Origin: Arthrobacter sp. AFG7.2 | Lineage (GTDB): Bacteria; Actinomycetota; Actinomycetes; Actinomycetales; Micrococcaceae | Length of the DNA stretch: 64,000 bases | Assembly (NCBI RefSeq): GCF_002892835.1 | Contig: NZ_PJMB01000006.1 | Span: 124,001 to 188,000, forward strand | Direction: 5' to 3' | Part shown: positions 34,036-43,774 of the stretch, piece after piece | How the letters are laid out: the number at the start of each line of letters is the position of its first letter | Numbering within the stretch: the stretch's first letter is position 1 | Made by a program: the position numbers and the translations under genes | The notes under the pieces: generated by a model | Told to the model about the DNA's origin: nothing | Database searches by the model: none | The model's input: the letters and a program-made list of their open reading frames with translations, nothing else

Positions 34036-35271
34036 TCAGTCCTCGGCGGCGGCCAGCTGGCCGCATGCCCCGTCGATCTCCTTGCCGCGCGTATCGCGCA
34101 GGGTGCAGGGCACCCCTGCGGCCCGCAGCCGCGCAATGAATTCCTGCTCCACCGGCTTGTCCGAGGCGGTCCAGATGGAGCCGGGGGTGGGGTTCAACGG
34201 AATCGGGTTCACGTGCACCCAGCCGCGGCCGCGCTGGTTGAGCTTCTTGGCCAGCAGGTCTGCACGCCAGGGGTGGTCATTCATGTCCTTGATCAGCGCG
34301 TACTCGATGCTGACCCTGCGGCCCGTCTTGCGGTAGTAGTCGTACGCCGCATCGAGCGCCTCGTCCACCTTCCAGCGGTTGTTCACCGGGATGAGTTCGT
34401 CGCGGAGTTCGTCGTCGGGAGCATGCAGGGACAGTGCGAAGGTAACCGGGATGTCCTCGTCCGCAAGCTTGCGGATGGCAGGAACGAGGCCGACGGTTGA
34501 GACGGTGATGTTGCGGGCAGACATGCCCAGGCCCTCGGGGGCGGGGTCCACGAAGCGGTGGAGGGCTGCCATCACGCGCTTGTAGTTGGCCAGCGGCTCG
34601 CCCATTCCCATAAAGACGATGTTGGTGACCCGCTCGTCGTCGTGCTCCTTGGGGCCCAGTTCGCCGGCTGCTATGACCCGGTTTGCGGCCACCACCTGGT
34701 CAACGATCTCCGCGGTGGACATGTTGCGGGTCAGCCCGGCCTGGCCGGTGGCGCAGAACGGGCAGTTCATGCCACAGCCGGCCTGGGAGGAGATGCAGAG
34801 AGTGATGCGGCCGGGGTAGCGCATCAGCACGGACTCCACCAGCGCGCCGTCGAACAACCGCCAGAGGAACTTAATGGTGTCTCCCTTGTCGCTTCGCTGG
34901 CGGCGGACCTCTGTGAGCAGCGGCGGGAACATCCGGGAAACGAGTTCCTCCCGGCCTGCCTTGGGGAGGTCGCTCATGGCGTCCGGGTCCACAGTCCAGT
35001 GCTGGAAGTAGTGTGTGGAGAGCTGTTTCGCCCGGAAGGCGGGCAGGCCCAGCTCCTTCATCTTCGCGCCGCGTTCGGCCAGGCTCAGGTCAGCCAGATG
35101 CGTCGGCGGCTGCTTCACCCGCGGTGACGCGAATTGAAGCAGTGGGCGGCCCTCGACGGTGCGTGCCTGCTCCCAGCCTTCGGCAGTCGGGCGGATCTGG
35201 GGGCGGGTGCTCTCCGGGGCCTCTTGGCGGGCGCGCGCGGGAGCTTCGGAAGAAGCGGTGGGGGAAGTCAT
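34036..35271 (-). CDS. rlmN: Dual-specificity 23S rRNA/tRNA adenine-C2 methyltransferase RlmN
   Basis: A 411-residue radical-SAM enzyme. The 4Fe-4S cluster cysteines are C166, C170 and C173 in [12 protein letters not shown]. The C-terminal IDGACGQLA holds the second catalytic cysteine that forms the methyl-carrier intermediate. It methylates A2503 of 23S rRNA and A37 of some tRNAs. ATG 35271 has GAGGGG close upstream; the upstream in-frame extension is low-complexity and rejected. Length includes an actinobacterial N-terminal tail of ~50 residues. Confidence 0.95.
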   Translation of the reverse strand: MTSPTASSEAPARARQEAPESTRPQIRPTAEGWEQARTVEGRPLLQFASPRVKQPPTHLADLSLAERGAKMKELGLPAFRAKQLSTHYFQHWTVDPDAMSDLPKAGREELVSRMFPPLLTEVRRQRSDKGDTIKFLWRLFDGALVESVLMRYPGRITLCISSQAGCGMNCPFCATGQAGLTRNMSTAEIVDQVVAANRVIAAGELGPKEHDDERVTNIVFMGMGEPLANYKRVMAALHRFVDPAPEGLGMSARNITVSTVGLVPAIRKLADEDIPVTFALSLHAPDDELRDELIPVNNRWKVDEALDAAYDYYRKTGRRVSIEYALIKDMNDHPWRADLLAKKLNQRGRGWVHVNPIPLNPTPGSIWTASDKPVEQEFIARLRAAGVPCTLRDTRGKEIDGACGQLAAAED

Positions 35272-35327
35272 CCCCTCTATTGTCCCATGCCGGGCAAGCG
35301 CCGGTGAAGAGGCAGGAATTGCCCTGC

Positions 35328-35831
35328 CTAAGTGCTTTCCAGCGGCGTGACCGTCCTCGTCCTGCTGTCCCACACCCTCGCGCCGGTGCACTCGCCCGCC
35401 AGCCCGAGGTCCAGGAGTTCCACGGCTGTCCCCAACAGGTGGTGCGGGACGCGGCGGGCGAGAGTGACGTGGGGTGTCCACGCATCCGGCAGGGTGAGGT
35501 GCGTTGCGCCGGCCGCCTCCGCATGGACGAAGCGGTGCAGTTCCAGGAGTTGCCGGGTCAGGACCACCGACCTCGCGAGGACGTACTTTCCCGGACCACC
35601 CGGAAAGACGAGGACACCGGAAAACTCTGTACGGACCGGCAGCATCCGCGGTATGTCCTGCACTCTGTCGGACAGCTTCAGGTCAGGACCAGCTGCAAGG
35701 GTGACGTGCGGCCGGTTGCTCTGTCCGGTATGACCAGCCAGGCTCGGCACCCCTGCCCCGGCGAGCATGGCCCAGTCCGCCCGGATGCGCGCGTCGATGG
35801 CGTCCTCAAACGTCAACTCGATACTTCGCAT
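35328..35831 (-). CDS. 2'-5' RNA ligase / 2H phosphoesterase family protein
   Basis: A 167-residue protein with two His-x-Thr motifs, RPHVTLAAG and TPHVTLARR, the signature of 2H phosphoesterases (LigT/ThpR fold). Members hydrolyse cyclic phosphates or ligate RNA in vitro; the physiological role is usually unknown. It begins at ATG 35831 ([20 protein letters not shown]). It lies divergently from prfC across 180 bp. Confidence 0.85.
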   Translation of the reverse strand: MRSIELTFEDAIDARIRADWAMLAGAGVPSLAGHTGQSNRPHVTLAAGPDLKLSDRVQDIPRMLPVRTEFSGVLVFPGGPGKYVLARSVVLTRQLLELHRFVHAEAAGATHLTLPDAWTPHVTLARRVPHHLLGTAVELLDLGLAGECTGARVWDSRTRTVTPLEST

Positions 35832-36011
35832 GCTCCCATCATGCCGCTCCGGGCATTCATGGGCGGGGTAAAGCGGCCCCGTGGATTTGCCGCCCTGCGA
35901 TAAACTGGAACTTGGCTTTCCGCCAGCCCGATTCCCGGCCCACAGCCGCAGTGCCCGGCGCATAGCTTCGAAAGGCGCCCGGGCAGTCCCAACCGCAGCG
36001 AAAGTAGCACC

Positions 36012-37625
36012 GTGTCCCAAGATGTCCTGACCCCCGCCCGGATCTCCGGTATCCACAAAGAGGCCGGCCGCCGCAGGACCTTTGCTGTCATTTCCCACCC
36101 TGACGCAGGCAAGTCCACCCTGACCGAAGCGCTGGCACTGCACGCAAAGGTGATCGGCACGGCCGGTGCGTCCAGCGGCAAGGCCAACCGCAAGGAGACC
36201 GTGTCCGACTGGATGCAGATGGAGAAAGACCGCGGCATCTCCATCAGCTCCGCGGCGCTTCAGTTCTCCTACCGGGACACCGTCATCAACCTGCTGGACA
36301 CCCCTGGCCACGCGGACTTTTCCGAGGACACGTACCGGGTGCTGGCCGCCGTGGACTGCGCCGTGATGCTGGTGGACGCCGCCAAGGGCCTGGAAACGCA
36401 GACCATGAAGCTGTTCGAGGTCTGCAAGCAGCGCAACCTGCCCATCATCACCGTTATCAACAAGTGGGACCGTCCGGGCCTGGACGCGCTGGCGCTGATG
36501 GACGAGATCACCGAGCGCACCGGCCTGCAGCCCATGCCACTGACCTGGGCCGTGGGTATATCCGGCGACTTCCGCGGCGTCTGGGACCTCCGCAACGACC
36601 GTTTCGCGCGGTTCCAGCGCAACAACGCGGGCGCCCAGATTGCCCTCACCGAGTATTTCACCCCCGAGGAAGCCGCCGAAACCCAGGGCAGCAACTGGAC
36701 GGATGCGGTGGACGAGGCGGGCCTGGTGATTGAGTCGAACCTGGAGTTCGATGTCGAGGCCTTCCACGCCGGCAAGGCCACCCCCATCCTGTTCAGCTCC
36801 GCCGCGCTTAACTTCGGTGTCAAGGAGCTGCTGGACGCGCTGGTGGATTTCGCGCCGTCGGCCGCCCCGCGCCCGGACGTTGATGGCACCCCGCGTCCCG
36901 TGGAGTCACCGTTCTCCGGCTTTGTGTTCAAGGTCCAGGCAGGCATGAACAAGGCCCACCGCGACCATGTGGCCTTCATCCGCGTCTGCTCCGGCGTCTT
37001 CGAGCGCGGCATGGTGGTCACACAGACCAGGACGGGGAAATCTTTCGCCACAAAGTACGCCCAGCAGGTGTTCGGCCGGGAACGCGAAGTGATTGATGAG
37101 GCGTACCCAGGAGACGTGGTGGGCCTGGTCAACGCATCGTCCCTGCGCGTGGGGGACAGCCTCTTCCTTGAGGGTCCCGTGGAGTATCCTGCCATCCCGC
37201 TGTTCGCTCCCGAGCATTTCCAGGTGGCGCGGTCTAAGGACCCCAGCAAGTTCAAGCAGTTCCGCCGCGGCATCGAGCAGCTCGAGCACGAAGGCGTCAT
37301 CCAGGTGCTCCGCTCCGACGTCCGCGGTGACCAGGCGCCGGTGCTTGCCGCCGTCGGACCCATGCAGTTCGAGGTGGTGGAGGACCGGATGGCGCACGAC
37401 TTCAGCGCTCCCATGCGCCTTGAGCGCCTGCCCTACTCCCTGGCCAGGATCTCGACGGCGGATGCCATGCCGGCGCTCGCCAACGTACCGGGCGCCGAGG
37501 TGCTTTTGCGGTCCGACGGCGAGTACCTCGCCTTGTTCAATGACGTCTGGGCGCTGCGCCGCATCGAGAAGAACCACCCGGACCTCACCCTCGTGCCTAT
37601 CGGCACCCACAACCCCGCAAAGTAG
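36012..37625 (+). CDS. prfC: Peptide chain release factor 3 (RF3 GTPase)
   Basis: A 537-residue translational GTPase that recycles RF1/RF2 from the ribosome. Seen: the P-loop SHPDAGKST, switch II DTPGHADFSEDTYR, NKWDRPG in the G4 position and the RF3 segments EREVIDEAYPGDVVGLVN and LPYSLARI. Length is normal (~530). GTG start. The KS-like gene begins 5 bp downstream, so they are probably co-transcribed. Confidence 0.96.
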   Translation: MSQDVLTPARISGIHKEAGRRRTFAVISHPDAGKSTLTEALALHAKVIGTAGASSGKANRKETVSDWMQMEKDRGISISSAALQFSYRDTVINLLDTPGHADFSEDTYRVLAAVDCAVMLVDAAKGLETQTMKLFEVCKQRNLPIITVINKWDRPGLDALALMDEITERTGLQPMPLTWAVGISGDFRGVWDLRNDRFARFQRNNAGAQIALTEYFTPEEAAETQGSNWTDAVDEAGLVIESNLEFDVEAFHAGKATPILFSSAALNFGVKELLDALVDFAPSAAPRPDVDGTPRPVESPFSGFVFKVQAGMNKAHRDHVAFIRVCSGVFERGMVVTQTRTGKSFATKYAQQVFGREREVIDEAYPGDVVGLVNASSLRVGDSLFLEGPVEYPAIPLFAPEHFQVARSKDPSKFKQFRRGIEQLEHEGVIQVLRSDVRGDQAPVLAAVGPMQFEVVEDRMAHDFSAPMRLERLPYSLARISTADAMPALANVPGAEVLLRSDGEYLALFNDVWALRRIEKNHPDLTLVPIGTHNPAK

Positions 37626-37630
37626 GAACC

Positions 37631-38875
37631 GTGAACGCAGGCCAGCCCGCCGCAGCTCAACCCCGCGCCGTCATCACCGGCGCCGGAACCATCAACCCGG
37701 TCGGTTCTTCAGTGCCCGAGACCTGGGCGGCACTGGTGGCCGGAAAATCCGGCATCGCTGCGCTCGAAGAGGCCTGGACCGAGCAGCTGCCGGTGAAGAT
37801 CGCCGGGCAGGTTACCGATGACCTCACCGAACACCTGAGCACCCGCGAGATGAAGCGCATGGACCGCTGTGGGCAGCTCGCCCTCATTGCTGCCCGGGAA
37901 GCGTGGAACCAGGCCGGCGCCCCGGACGTGGATCCGGAGCGTTTCGCGGTGGTGATCGGTTCGGCGTACGGCGGGCTCGGCTCCACGCTGGAACAGGACC
38001 GCACCCTTGCCGCCTCGGGCCCCCGCAAGGTTTCCCCGCACACCCTGACCCGGCTCATGGTCAACGGCCCGGCGGCCTGGGTGTCCATCGACCTCGGTGC
38101 GCGCGGCGGTGCCCGAACGCCGGTCAGCGCGTGCGCCTCCGGGGCTGAGGCGATTGTCCAGGCAGCTGAAATGATCCGCTCCGGTGCTGCCGACGTCGTC
38201 ATTGCGGGCGGCGTGGATGCTTCCGTCAATGACCTGGTGATAACTGGCTTTTCCCAGATCCGCGCGCTGTCCAGCCGCAACGATGATCCGCAGCGCGCAT
38301 CACGCCCGTTCGACGGCGGCCGGGACGGCTTTGTCCTCGCGGAGGGCGCCGGCGTGGTGGTGCTGGAGAGCGAGGAGCACGCTAGCGCCCGCGGCGCTGC
38401 AGTGCTGGGGGCCGTTGCCGGCGGCGCCGTTACCTCCGATGCCAACGACATTGTGGCGGCGGACCCCGCCATGCAGCGGCGCGTCATGCAGAAAGCCCTT
38501 GCATCCGCGGGCATGGCGGCGGAAGACATCGGCTTTGTCCACGCCCATGCAACGTCCACCCCGGTGGGGGACAAGCTTGAGGGCCAGGCCATCAACGCCA
38601 TCTTTGGTGCAGAAATCCCGGTTACGTCCACCAAGGGCCACACCGGGCACCTGCTGGGCGGCGCCGGTGCGCTGGCCGCCGTCGTGGTGCTTGAGGCCCT
38701 GCGCACCGGGATGCTCCCGGGGACCCTCAACGTCCAGGAGCTGGATCCGGAAGTGGACCTCAACGTCGTGACTGAGGACGTCCGCCAGCTTCAGCCGGAC
38801 AGTGCTGCCGCCGGCCTGGTAAACGCCTTCGGCTTCGGCGGCCACAGCGTTGCCCTGGTGATTACGGCGGATTAG
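37631..38875 (+). CDS. Solitary beta-ketoacyl-ACP synthase (FabF-like)
   Basis: A 414-residue ketosynthase with an intact triad: Cys in SACASGAEA, His in HAHATSTPVGD, and His in KGHTGHLLGG. No fabD, fabH, acpP or fabG lies nearby, so it is not the main FAS locus. It may be an auxiliary FabF used in membrane lipid adjustment or a lipoic or other special acyl chain. It is 5 bp after prfC and converges on the Nudix gene with a 4-bp overlap of stops. Confidence 0.9.
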   Translation: MNAGQPAAAQPRAVITGAGTINPVGSSVPETWAALVAGKSGIAALEEAWTEQLPVKIAGQVTDDLTEHLSTREMKRMDRCGQLALIAAREAWNQAGAPDVDPERFAVVIGSAYGGLGSTLEQDRTLAASGPRKVSPHTLTRLMVNGPAAWVSIDLGARGGARTPVSACASGAEAIVQAAEMIRSGAADVVIAGGVDASVNDLVITGFSQIRALSSRNDDPQRASRPFDGGRDGFVLAEGAGVVVLESEEHASARGAAVLGAVAGGAVTSDANDIVAADPAMQRRVMQKALASAGMAAEDIGFVHAHATSTPVGDKLEGQAINAIFGAEIPVTSTKGHTGHLLGGAGALAAVVVLEALRTGMLPGTLNVQELDPEVDLNVVTEDVRQLQPDSAAAGLVNAFGFGGHSVALVITAD

Positions 38876-39402
38876 GCGTCAAGGGGCAATCCCTCAAGCC
38901 GCTCCGTCAGGGCGTCAAGGACGGGAAGCTGGCCTTTCACCAGCTTGAGCCTTGCCTCCTCCAGGGGAAACCAGCGTGCGTCGTCAATTTCTGGGTAGTG
39001 CTGGATTTTTCCGGATCCCTTGGGCCACTCGAGCGGGAACGAGTTGCTGACGATCTGTTCCGGCGCGAAGTCCTGCTCGGCAGCGTAGATGGTAATCACT
39101 TTTCCGGACGGCTGGCGGAATTCGCCGAGGTGCATGTAGTCGGCTGCCGGCGGGGGAGTGCCCATCTCCTCACCAAACTCGCGAAGTGCGGCAGCCAGGG
39201 GATCCTCGTCGGACGCGTACTCGCCTTTTGGAATAGACCAGGCATGGGCATCCTTGCGGGCCCAGAACGGCCCGCCCATGTGCCCGATCCAGACCTCCAG
39301 GCGCTCCGGTCCAGCGGATGGACTGTCCTCTGGCTGCCCGCCGGACTTCCGGGACGCCACGCCAAGCCTGTACAGGAGTAGCCCTGCGCTTCGAACCGGC
39401 AT
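38872..39402 (-). CDS. Nudix hydrolase
   Basis: A 176-residue protein with a full Nudix box, GEYASDEDPLAAALREFGEE followed by MG (G-X5-E-X7-RE-X2-EE-X-G). WSIPKGE before it and YPEIDDARWFPLEEA after it fit the small MutT-like family that hydrolyses nucleoside-diphosphate-linked compounds. Substrate unknown. Its stop overlaps the ketosynthase stop. Confidence 0.92.
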   Translation of the reverse strand: MPVRSAGLLLYRLGVASRKSGGQPEDSPSAGPERLEVWIGHMGGPFWARKDAHAWSIPKGEYASDEDPLAAALREFGEEMGTPPPAADYMHLGEFRQPSGKVITIYAAEQDFAPEQIVSNSFPLEWPKGSGKIQHYPEIDDARWFPLEEARLKLVKGQLPVLDALTERLEGLPLDA

Positions 39403-39510
39403 TTTTCCTCCACTTCGGCGGTTTCCAGAGTTAGCCGTCCCGCGTTAACCCGCAGTTCACGGCACTGCTTTAGGTTATTCCCTCAGGCACTTTGCTCGAA
39501 GGGACCCGTC

Positions 39511-39783
39511 ATGGCCAGTATTGCTGAGGTTTTGGGACGGCTGACGCCGGAAGAACTTGAAGAGCTGCACAGCCTTGGTCCCAATGGACACCTGCCGCGG
39601 CACCTGGTCGAGGCCCTGGACCGGGCGGCCGGGGGTCCCGGCTCCGGCCGCGGCTACTACGTGCCAACAGGAAATGTGACCGCCACAGGCGGGCCGTTGC
39701 TGGTGCTGCGCAGCGACGTGTCCGGCTGGCTTTTCAGCTCCCGCCACGATGACCCTGAAACGCTCCCGCGCCACAACAACTAG
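39511..39783 (+). CDS. Small conserved hypothetical protein
   Basis: A 90-residue protein: an N-terminal helical part (IAEVLGRLTPEELEELHSLG), a Gly-rich middle (GGPGSGRGYYVPTG) and a short beta part (PLLVLRSDVSGWLFSS). GTCATG context with GAAGGGA upstream gives a good ribosome site. No family recognised. It stands alone between two minus-strand genes. Confidence 0.65.
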   Translation: MASIAEVLGRLTPEELEELHSLGPNGHLPRHLVEALDRAAGGPGSGRGYYVPTGNVTATGGPLLVLRSDVSGWLFSSRHDDPETLPRHNN

Positions 39784-39826
39784 CGCGGGCCGGGCTGCCC
39801 ACTAAACTGCAAATTCCCGTCCGCCA

Positions 39827-41200
39827 TCAGCCGATCAGCAGGCTCAGGGCCTCGGTAAGGTGCTCCACTTCCCGCACTGAAAAGCCCGCCGGGATGGGCC
39901 CGGGACCGGCGTGGCTTGCAGGAACAACAGCGTGGGTAAACCCGAGCCGGTGCGCCTCCTGGATGCGCTGGTTGATCCCGGGAACCGGCCGCACCTCACC
40001 CGCCAGGCCCACCTCGCCGAAAGCTATGAGGCGGATGGGCAGCGGCTTGCGCGCCTTGGCCGATGCCACGGCCAGGGCAACCGCCAGGTCCGTCGCAGGC
40101 TCGCTGAGCTTCACGCCACCCACGGTGGCAACATAGGAGTCGTCCTTGTGCAGGAGGGTCCCCGCCCGCTGCTGCAGGACCGCGAGCAGCATGGACACCC
40201 GGGAACTGTCCAGGCCGCTGGTAGCGCGCCGCGGCTGCGAGGTGGGGCTCTCGGCGAGCAGTGACTGAACCTCGGCCAGCAACGGACGCCGGCCCTCCAT
40301 GGTGACGGTGATGCAGGTGCCCGAGACCGGTTCCTTGGTGCGGCTGACAAACAGCCCGCTGGGATCGGCAAGCCCTTCAATGCCGTTCTCGTTCAGGTCG
40401 AAGCAGCCGACGTCGTCGGTAGGCCCGTAGCGGTTCTTGACGGCCCGGAGCAGCCGGAGCCGGGAGTGGCGCTCACCCTCAAACTGGCACACCACGTCCA
40501 CCAGGTGCTCCAGCAGCCGCGGGCCGGCTATGGAGCCGTCCTTGGTCACGTGGCCCACCAGCAGGGTGGTCATGTTCCGCCGCTTTGCGGCCGCAATAAT
40601 GGACGCTGCCACTTCGCGGACCTGTGAAACGCCTCCGGCGCTGCCGTCAACGTCTGCGCTGCTGAGGGTCTGCACCGAGTCCACGATCAGGAGGCGGGGT
40701 TCGATTTTCTCCACCTGCCCGAGCGCCTGGCCCAGGTCCGTTTCGGCGGAGAGGTACAGGGATTCGGCCACGGCGTCGATCCGCTCCGCACGCAGCTTCA
40801 CCTGCGCTGCCGATTCCTCACCCGTCACGTACAGCACGTCCTGTGCCGTCCGGGCGAACTTCGCCGCAACATCCAGCAGCAGCGTGGACTTGCCAACGCC
40901 GGGTTCACCGGCCAACAGGATGACGGCGCCCGGGACAAGCCCGCCACCCAGCACGCGGTCCAGCTCGTCCACTCCGGTAGGCAGGAAGGCGGCAGTGGTG
41001 GCGTCCACCTCGGCAATCCGGCGGGCCGGCTCGAGGACTGTAGTGGCCGCCGTCGTACGCGCAACGGCGGTGCCGGTTTCCTCAACCGTCCCCCAGGCCT
41101 GGCATTCGCCGCACCGCCCCACCCACTTGACGGTGGTCCAGCCGCACTCAGCACATTTGTAGGCGGGCGCCTTGGCGGCCCGGGAGGTCTTTGTTGCCAT
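39827..41200 (-). CDS. radA: DNA repair protein RadA (Sms)
   Basis: A 457-residue recombination helicase that drives branch migration. Order: a C4 zinc finger (CAECGW and CGECQAW), a RecA-like ATPase with Walker A GEPGVGKST, the RadA-specific KNRYGPTDDVG motif, and a C-terminal Lon-like domain. ATG 41200 gives the standard MATKTSRAAK start; the longer in-frame extension is intergenic DNA. Confidence 0.96.
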   Translation of the reverse strand: MATKTSRAAKAPAYKCAECGWTTVKWVGRCGECQAWGTVEETGTAVARTTAATTVLEPARRIAEVDATTAAFLPTGVDELDRVLGGGLVPGAVILLAGEPGVGKSTLLLDVAAKFARTAQDVLYVTGEESAAQVKLRAERIDAVAESLYLSAETDLGQALGQVEKIEPRLLIVDSVQTLSSADVDGSAGGVSQVREVAASIIAAAKRRNMTTLLVGHVTKDGSIAGPRLLEHLVDVVCQFEGERHSRLRLLRAVKNRYGPTDDVGCFDLNENGIEGLADPSGLFVSRTKEPVSGTCITVTMEGRRPLLAEVQSLLAESPTSQPRRATSGLDSSRVSMLLAVLQQRAGTLLHKDDSYVATVGGVKLSEPATDLAVALAVASAKARKPLPIRLIAFGEVGLAGEVRPVPGINQRIQEAHRLGFTHAVVPASHAGPGPIPAGFSVREVEHLTEALSLLIG

Positions 41201-41280
41201 GCGTTCAACCCTAGTGGCGGGCGCGGACATTGCCTGCCGGCACCGGGGGAGCCGCCGGCAGCACTTTTCGCGAGGGGTTG

Positions 41281-41349
41281 AGAGAGCGCTCTCTTGACAG
41301 TGATCTGCGCCACCTCTACTCTTGAGGAACTTGCCAGAGAGCGCTCTCT
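41281..41349 (+). promoter_or_regulatory. Beta-glucoside operon promoter flanked by two LacI-type operators
   Basis: Two identical perfect palindromes AGAGAGCGCTCTCT lie at 41281-41294 and 41336-41349, 55 bp centre to centre. Between them are TTGACA (41294-41299), a 17-bp spacer and TACTCT (41317-41322). The first operator touches -35 and the second lies just after the likely start site. The LacI-family gene at 46179 in the same operon is the probable repressor. Confidence 0.8.
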
Positions 41350-41379
41350 CAGCGCCGGAAGTCCCACAAAGGAGTGACC

Positions 41380-42696
41380 TTGAAATTCGTACGTCGACAC
41401 ACTGCGGCCGCCATCGCGGGCGCAGCAGCCCTGGCCATGATGGCCACAGGCTGCAGCAGCAGTTCGGAACAGGCAGCAAGCGCGGACAATCCCGTAGAGC
41501 TTACGGTTACCACTTTTGGAACCTTCGGCTATGACGATCTTTACGCTCAGTATGAGCAGGCCAATCCCGGCGTCAAGGTCAAAGCCACCAACATCGACCG
41601 CGGAGCGAACGCCCGCACTGATGCCTTCACCAAGCTCGCGGCCGGCTCCGGCCTCAGCGACGTGGTGGCCATCGAGGAGGGCTGGCTTGGTTCCATCATG
41701 GAGGTGTCGGACCAGTTCGTGGACCTCAACGAGCACGGTGCGGGGGACATCAAGGACAACTGGGTGGACTGGAAGTTCAAGCAGGGCACCGATCCTGACG
41801 GCCGCGTCATCGGCTACGGGACAGATATCGGCCCCCAGGGCCTCTGCTACAACGGCAAGCTGTTCGAAGCTGCCGGCATGCCCAGTGACCGCGAGTCAGT
41901 GGCTAAGCTCTTCGGCGGCGAGGAGGCAACCTGGGAAACATACTTCAAGCTCGGTGAGCAGTACAAGGCAGCCACCGGCAAAGCCTGGTACGACCAGTCC
42001 GGCTTCGTCTGGAACTCCATGGTGAACCAGATGGAAGAGGGCTACTACACCAAGGACGGCGAGCTGAACGTCGACGGCAACTCCGAGATGAAGGCCAAGT
42101 TCGAGATGCTGGCTGCCGGCACCGCCTCCGGATTGTCCGCAAACCAGACCCAGTGGGACTGGGGCAACGGCAAGGCCTTTGTTGACGGCTCCTTTGCCAC
42201 CTTCGTCTGCCCGGGCTGGATGCTCGGCACCATCAAGGGCCAGCTCGAATCTGCAGGCGGCGGCACGGAAAGCGGCTGGGACTTCGCCGACGTCTTTCCC
42301 GGCGGAGCCTCAAACTGGGGTGGCGCTTTCCTCTCTGTGCCCAAGACCTCCAAGCACCCCGCCGAGGCCGCCAAGCTCGCGGCCTGGCTCACTGCGCCTG
42401 AACAGCAGGTCAAGCAGTCAGCTGCGGCCAACAACTTCCCCAGCACGATCAAGGCGCAGGAGAAGCTCGTCGCGGATGCCGCACCCAACGTGGTGTTCAA
42501 CAACGCTCCCACCGGTGTCATCCTCGCCAACCGTGCCAAGGGCGTGGTGGCCCAGTTCAAGGGACCGGACGATTCGGTGATCCAGGAAAACGTCTTCGGC
42601 CCCGCGCTGAAGATGCTCGACGGCGGCACTGCCGATGCAGACAAAGCCTGGTCCGAAGCCCTGACCCTCCTCAACGACCTGGTCGTAAACAACTAG
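41380..42696 (+). CDS. Sugar ABC transporter substrate-binding lipoprotein
   Basis: About 438 residues, family 1 extracellular solute-binding. A signal peptide with the lipobox MMATGC near residue 25 is followed by a mature protein containing ELTVTTFGTFGYDDL and VWNSMVNQMEEGYY. It would capture a beta-glucoside or oligosaccharide for the two permeases that follow. AAAGGAG lies 5 bases before TTG 41380. The GTG two codons earlier overlaps that site and is less likely. It sits behind the double LacI operator. Confidence 0.92.
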   Translation: MKFVRRHTAAAIAGAAALAMMATGCSSSSEQAASADNPVELTVTTFGTFGYDDLYAQYEQANPGVKVKATNIDRGANARTDAFTKLAAGSGLSDVVAIEEGWLGSIMEVSDQFVDLNEHGAGDIKDNWVDWKFKQGTDPDGRVIGYGTDIGPQGLCYNGKLFEAAGMPSDRESVAKLFGGEEATWETYFKLGEQYKAATGKAWYDQSGFVWNSMVNQMEEGYYTKDGELNVDGNSEMKAKFEMLAAGTASGLSANQTQWDWGNGKAFVDGSFATFVCPGWMLGTIKGQLESAGGGTESGWDFADVFPGGASNWGGAFLSVPKTSKHPAEAAKLAAWLTAPEQQVKQSAAANNFPSTIKAQEKLVADAAPNVVFNNAPTGVILANRAKGVVAQFKGPDDSVIQENVFGPALKMLDGGTADADKAWSEALTLLNDLVVNN

Positions 42697-42709
42697 CACC
42701 ACCCGCTGT

Positions 42710-42733
42710 GGGGCCTCCCGGAAGGGAGGCCCC
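42710..42733 (+). other. Intercistronic hairpin with GGAA tetraloop
   Basis: GGGGCCTCCC and GGGAGGCCCC form a perfect 10-bp stem closed by GGAA, a stable GNRA-type loop. It sits between the binding-protein gene and the first permease gene, where such hairpins commonly protect the abundant upstream mRNA or partly stop transcription. Confidence 0.75.
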
Positions 42734-42754
42734 CCGATGGAGGGCAAGAGCCCA

Positions 42755-43774
42755 ATGACAACCACCCTGAACCGCCCGGCCAAACCACCAGCGGCCGCCA
42801 AGCCCAAACCCACCTTCAAACAGAGGCTGAACGTCTTTGACGTCAAGGCATCGCCCTACCTCTACATCGCCCCCTTCTTTATCCTCTTCGCGCTGGTGGG
42901 ACTGTTCCCGCTGGTCTATACCTTCGTGGTCAGCCTCTTTGACTGGCATCTCCTCAAAGGCCAGGGCGACTTTGTAGGCCTGCAGAACTTTACGGAAGTC
43001 CTGCATGACCGCTTCTTCTGGAACTCCCTGTTCAACACCGTCAGCATCTTCCTGCTGTCCGCCATCCCGCAGCTTGCCGTGGCGCTCTTCCTGGCCGCAG
43101 TACTGGACCAGAACCTCCGGGCCAGGACGTTCTGGCGGATGAGCGTCCTCCTGCCCTACATCGTCACCCCGGTGGCAGTAGCAATGATCTTCACCAACAT
43201 GTTCGGCGAACAGTACGGACTGATCAACAACGTGCTGGGCAATTTCGGCCTGGACCCGGTGATGTGGAAAAGCGAGACGCTGCCCAGCCACGTTGCCATC
43301 GCCACCATGGTGAACTGGCGCTGGACCGGATACAACGCCCTTATCCTGCTGGCGGCAATGCAGGCCGTTCCCCGTGACCTGTACGAGTCGGCCGCCCTGG
43401 ACGGTGCCGGAGCCCTGCGCAGGTTCTTCAGCATCACCCTGCCGAGCATCAGGCCCACCATGGTCTTTGTGGTCATCACCTCGACCATCGGGGGGCTGCA
43501 GATCTTCACCGAACCGCGCCTGTTCGACCCCGCCACCGCCGGCGGTTCGCAGCGGCAGTTCCAGACCACCGTGCTGTACCTCTGGGAAATGGCCTTCCAG
43601 CGCCAGAACTTCGGCAAGGCGTCCACCATCGCCTGGCTGCTCTTCCTGATTATCGTGCTGTTCGGCCTCATCAACTACCTGATCTCACGGCGGATTGCCA
43701 CCGCGGATGCCGCCAAGCCCTCCCGGGCCGCCCGGAGAGCCACCCGGCACCGCCCTGAAAGGACCAAGCGATGA
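42755..43774 (+). CDS. Sugar ABC transporter permease (MalF-like)
   Basis: About 339 residues with six hydrophobic helices beginning ASPYLYIAPFFILFALVGLFPLVY. The EAA loop DLYESAALDGAGALRRFFSITLPSIRP contacts the ATPase. GGAGGG lies upstream of ATG 42755, favoured over ATG 42737 that abuts the hairpin. It forms a heterodimer with the next permease. No ATPase is encoded nearby, so a shared MsiK-like ATPase is expected. Confidence 0.92.
   Translation: MTTTLNRPAKPPAAAKPKPTFKQRLNVFDVKASPYLYIAPFFILFALVGLFPLVYTFVVSLFDWHLLKGQGDFVGLQNFTEVLHDRFFWNSLFNTVSIFLLSAIPQLAVALFLAAVLDQNLRARTFWRMSVLLPYIVTPVAVAMIFTNMFGEQYGLINNVLGNFGLDPVMWKSETLPSHVAIATMVNWRWTGYNALILLAAMQAVPRDLYESAALDGAGALRRFFSITLPSIRPTMVFVVITSTIGGLQIFTEPRLFDPATAGGSQRQFQTTVLYLWEMAFQRQNFGKASTIAWLLFLIIVLFGLINYLISRRIATADAAKPSRAARRATRHRPERTKR

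Noticed and set aside
35328..36767. 479-codon minus-strand frame reaching into prfC
   Set aside because: Only the last 167 codons (from 35831) are the 2H phosphoesterase; the rest is antisense to prfC.
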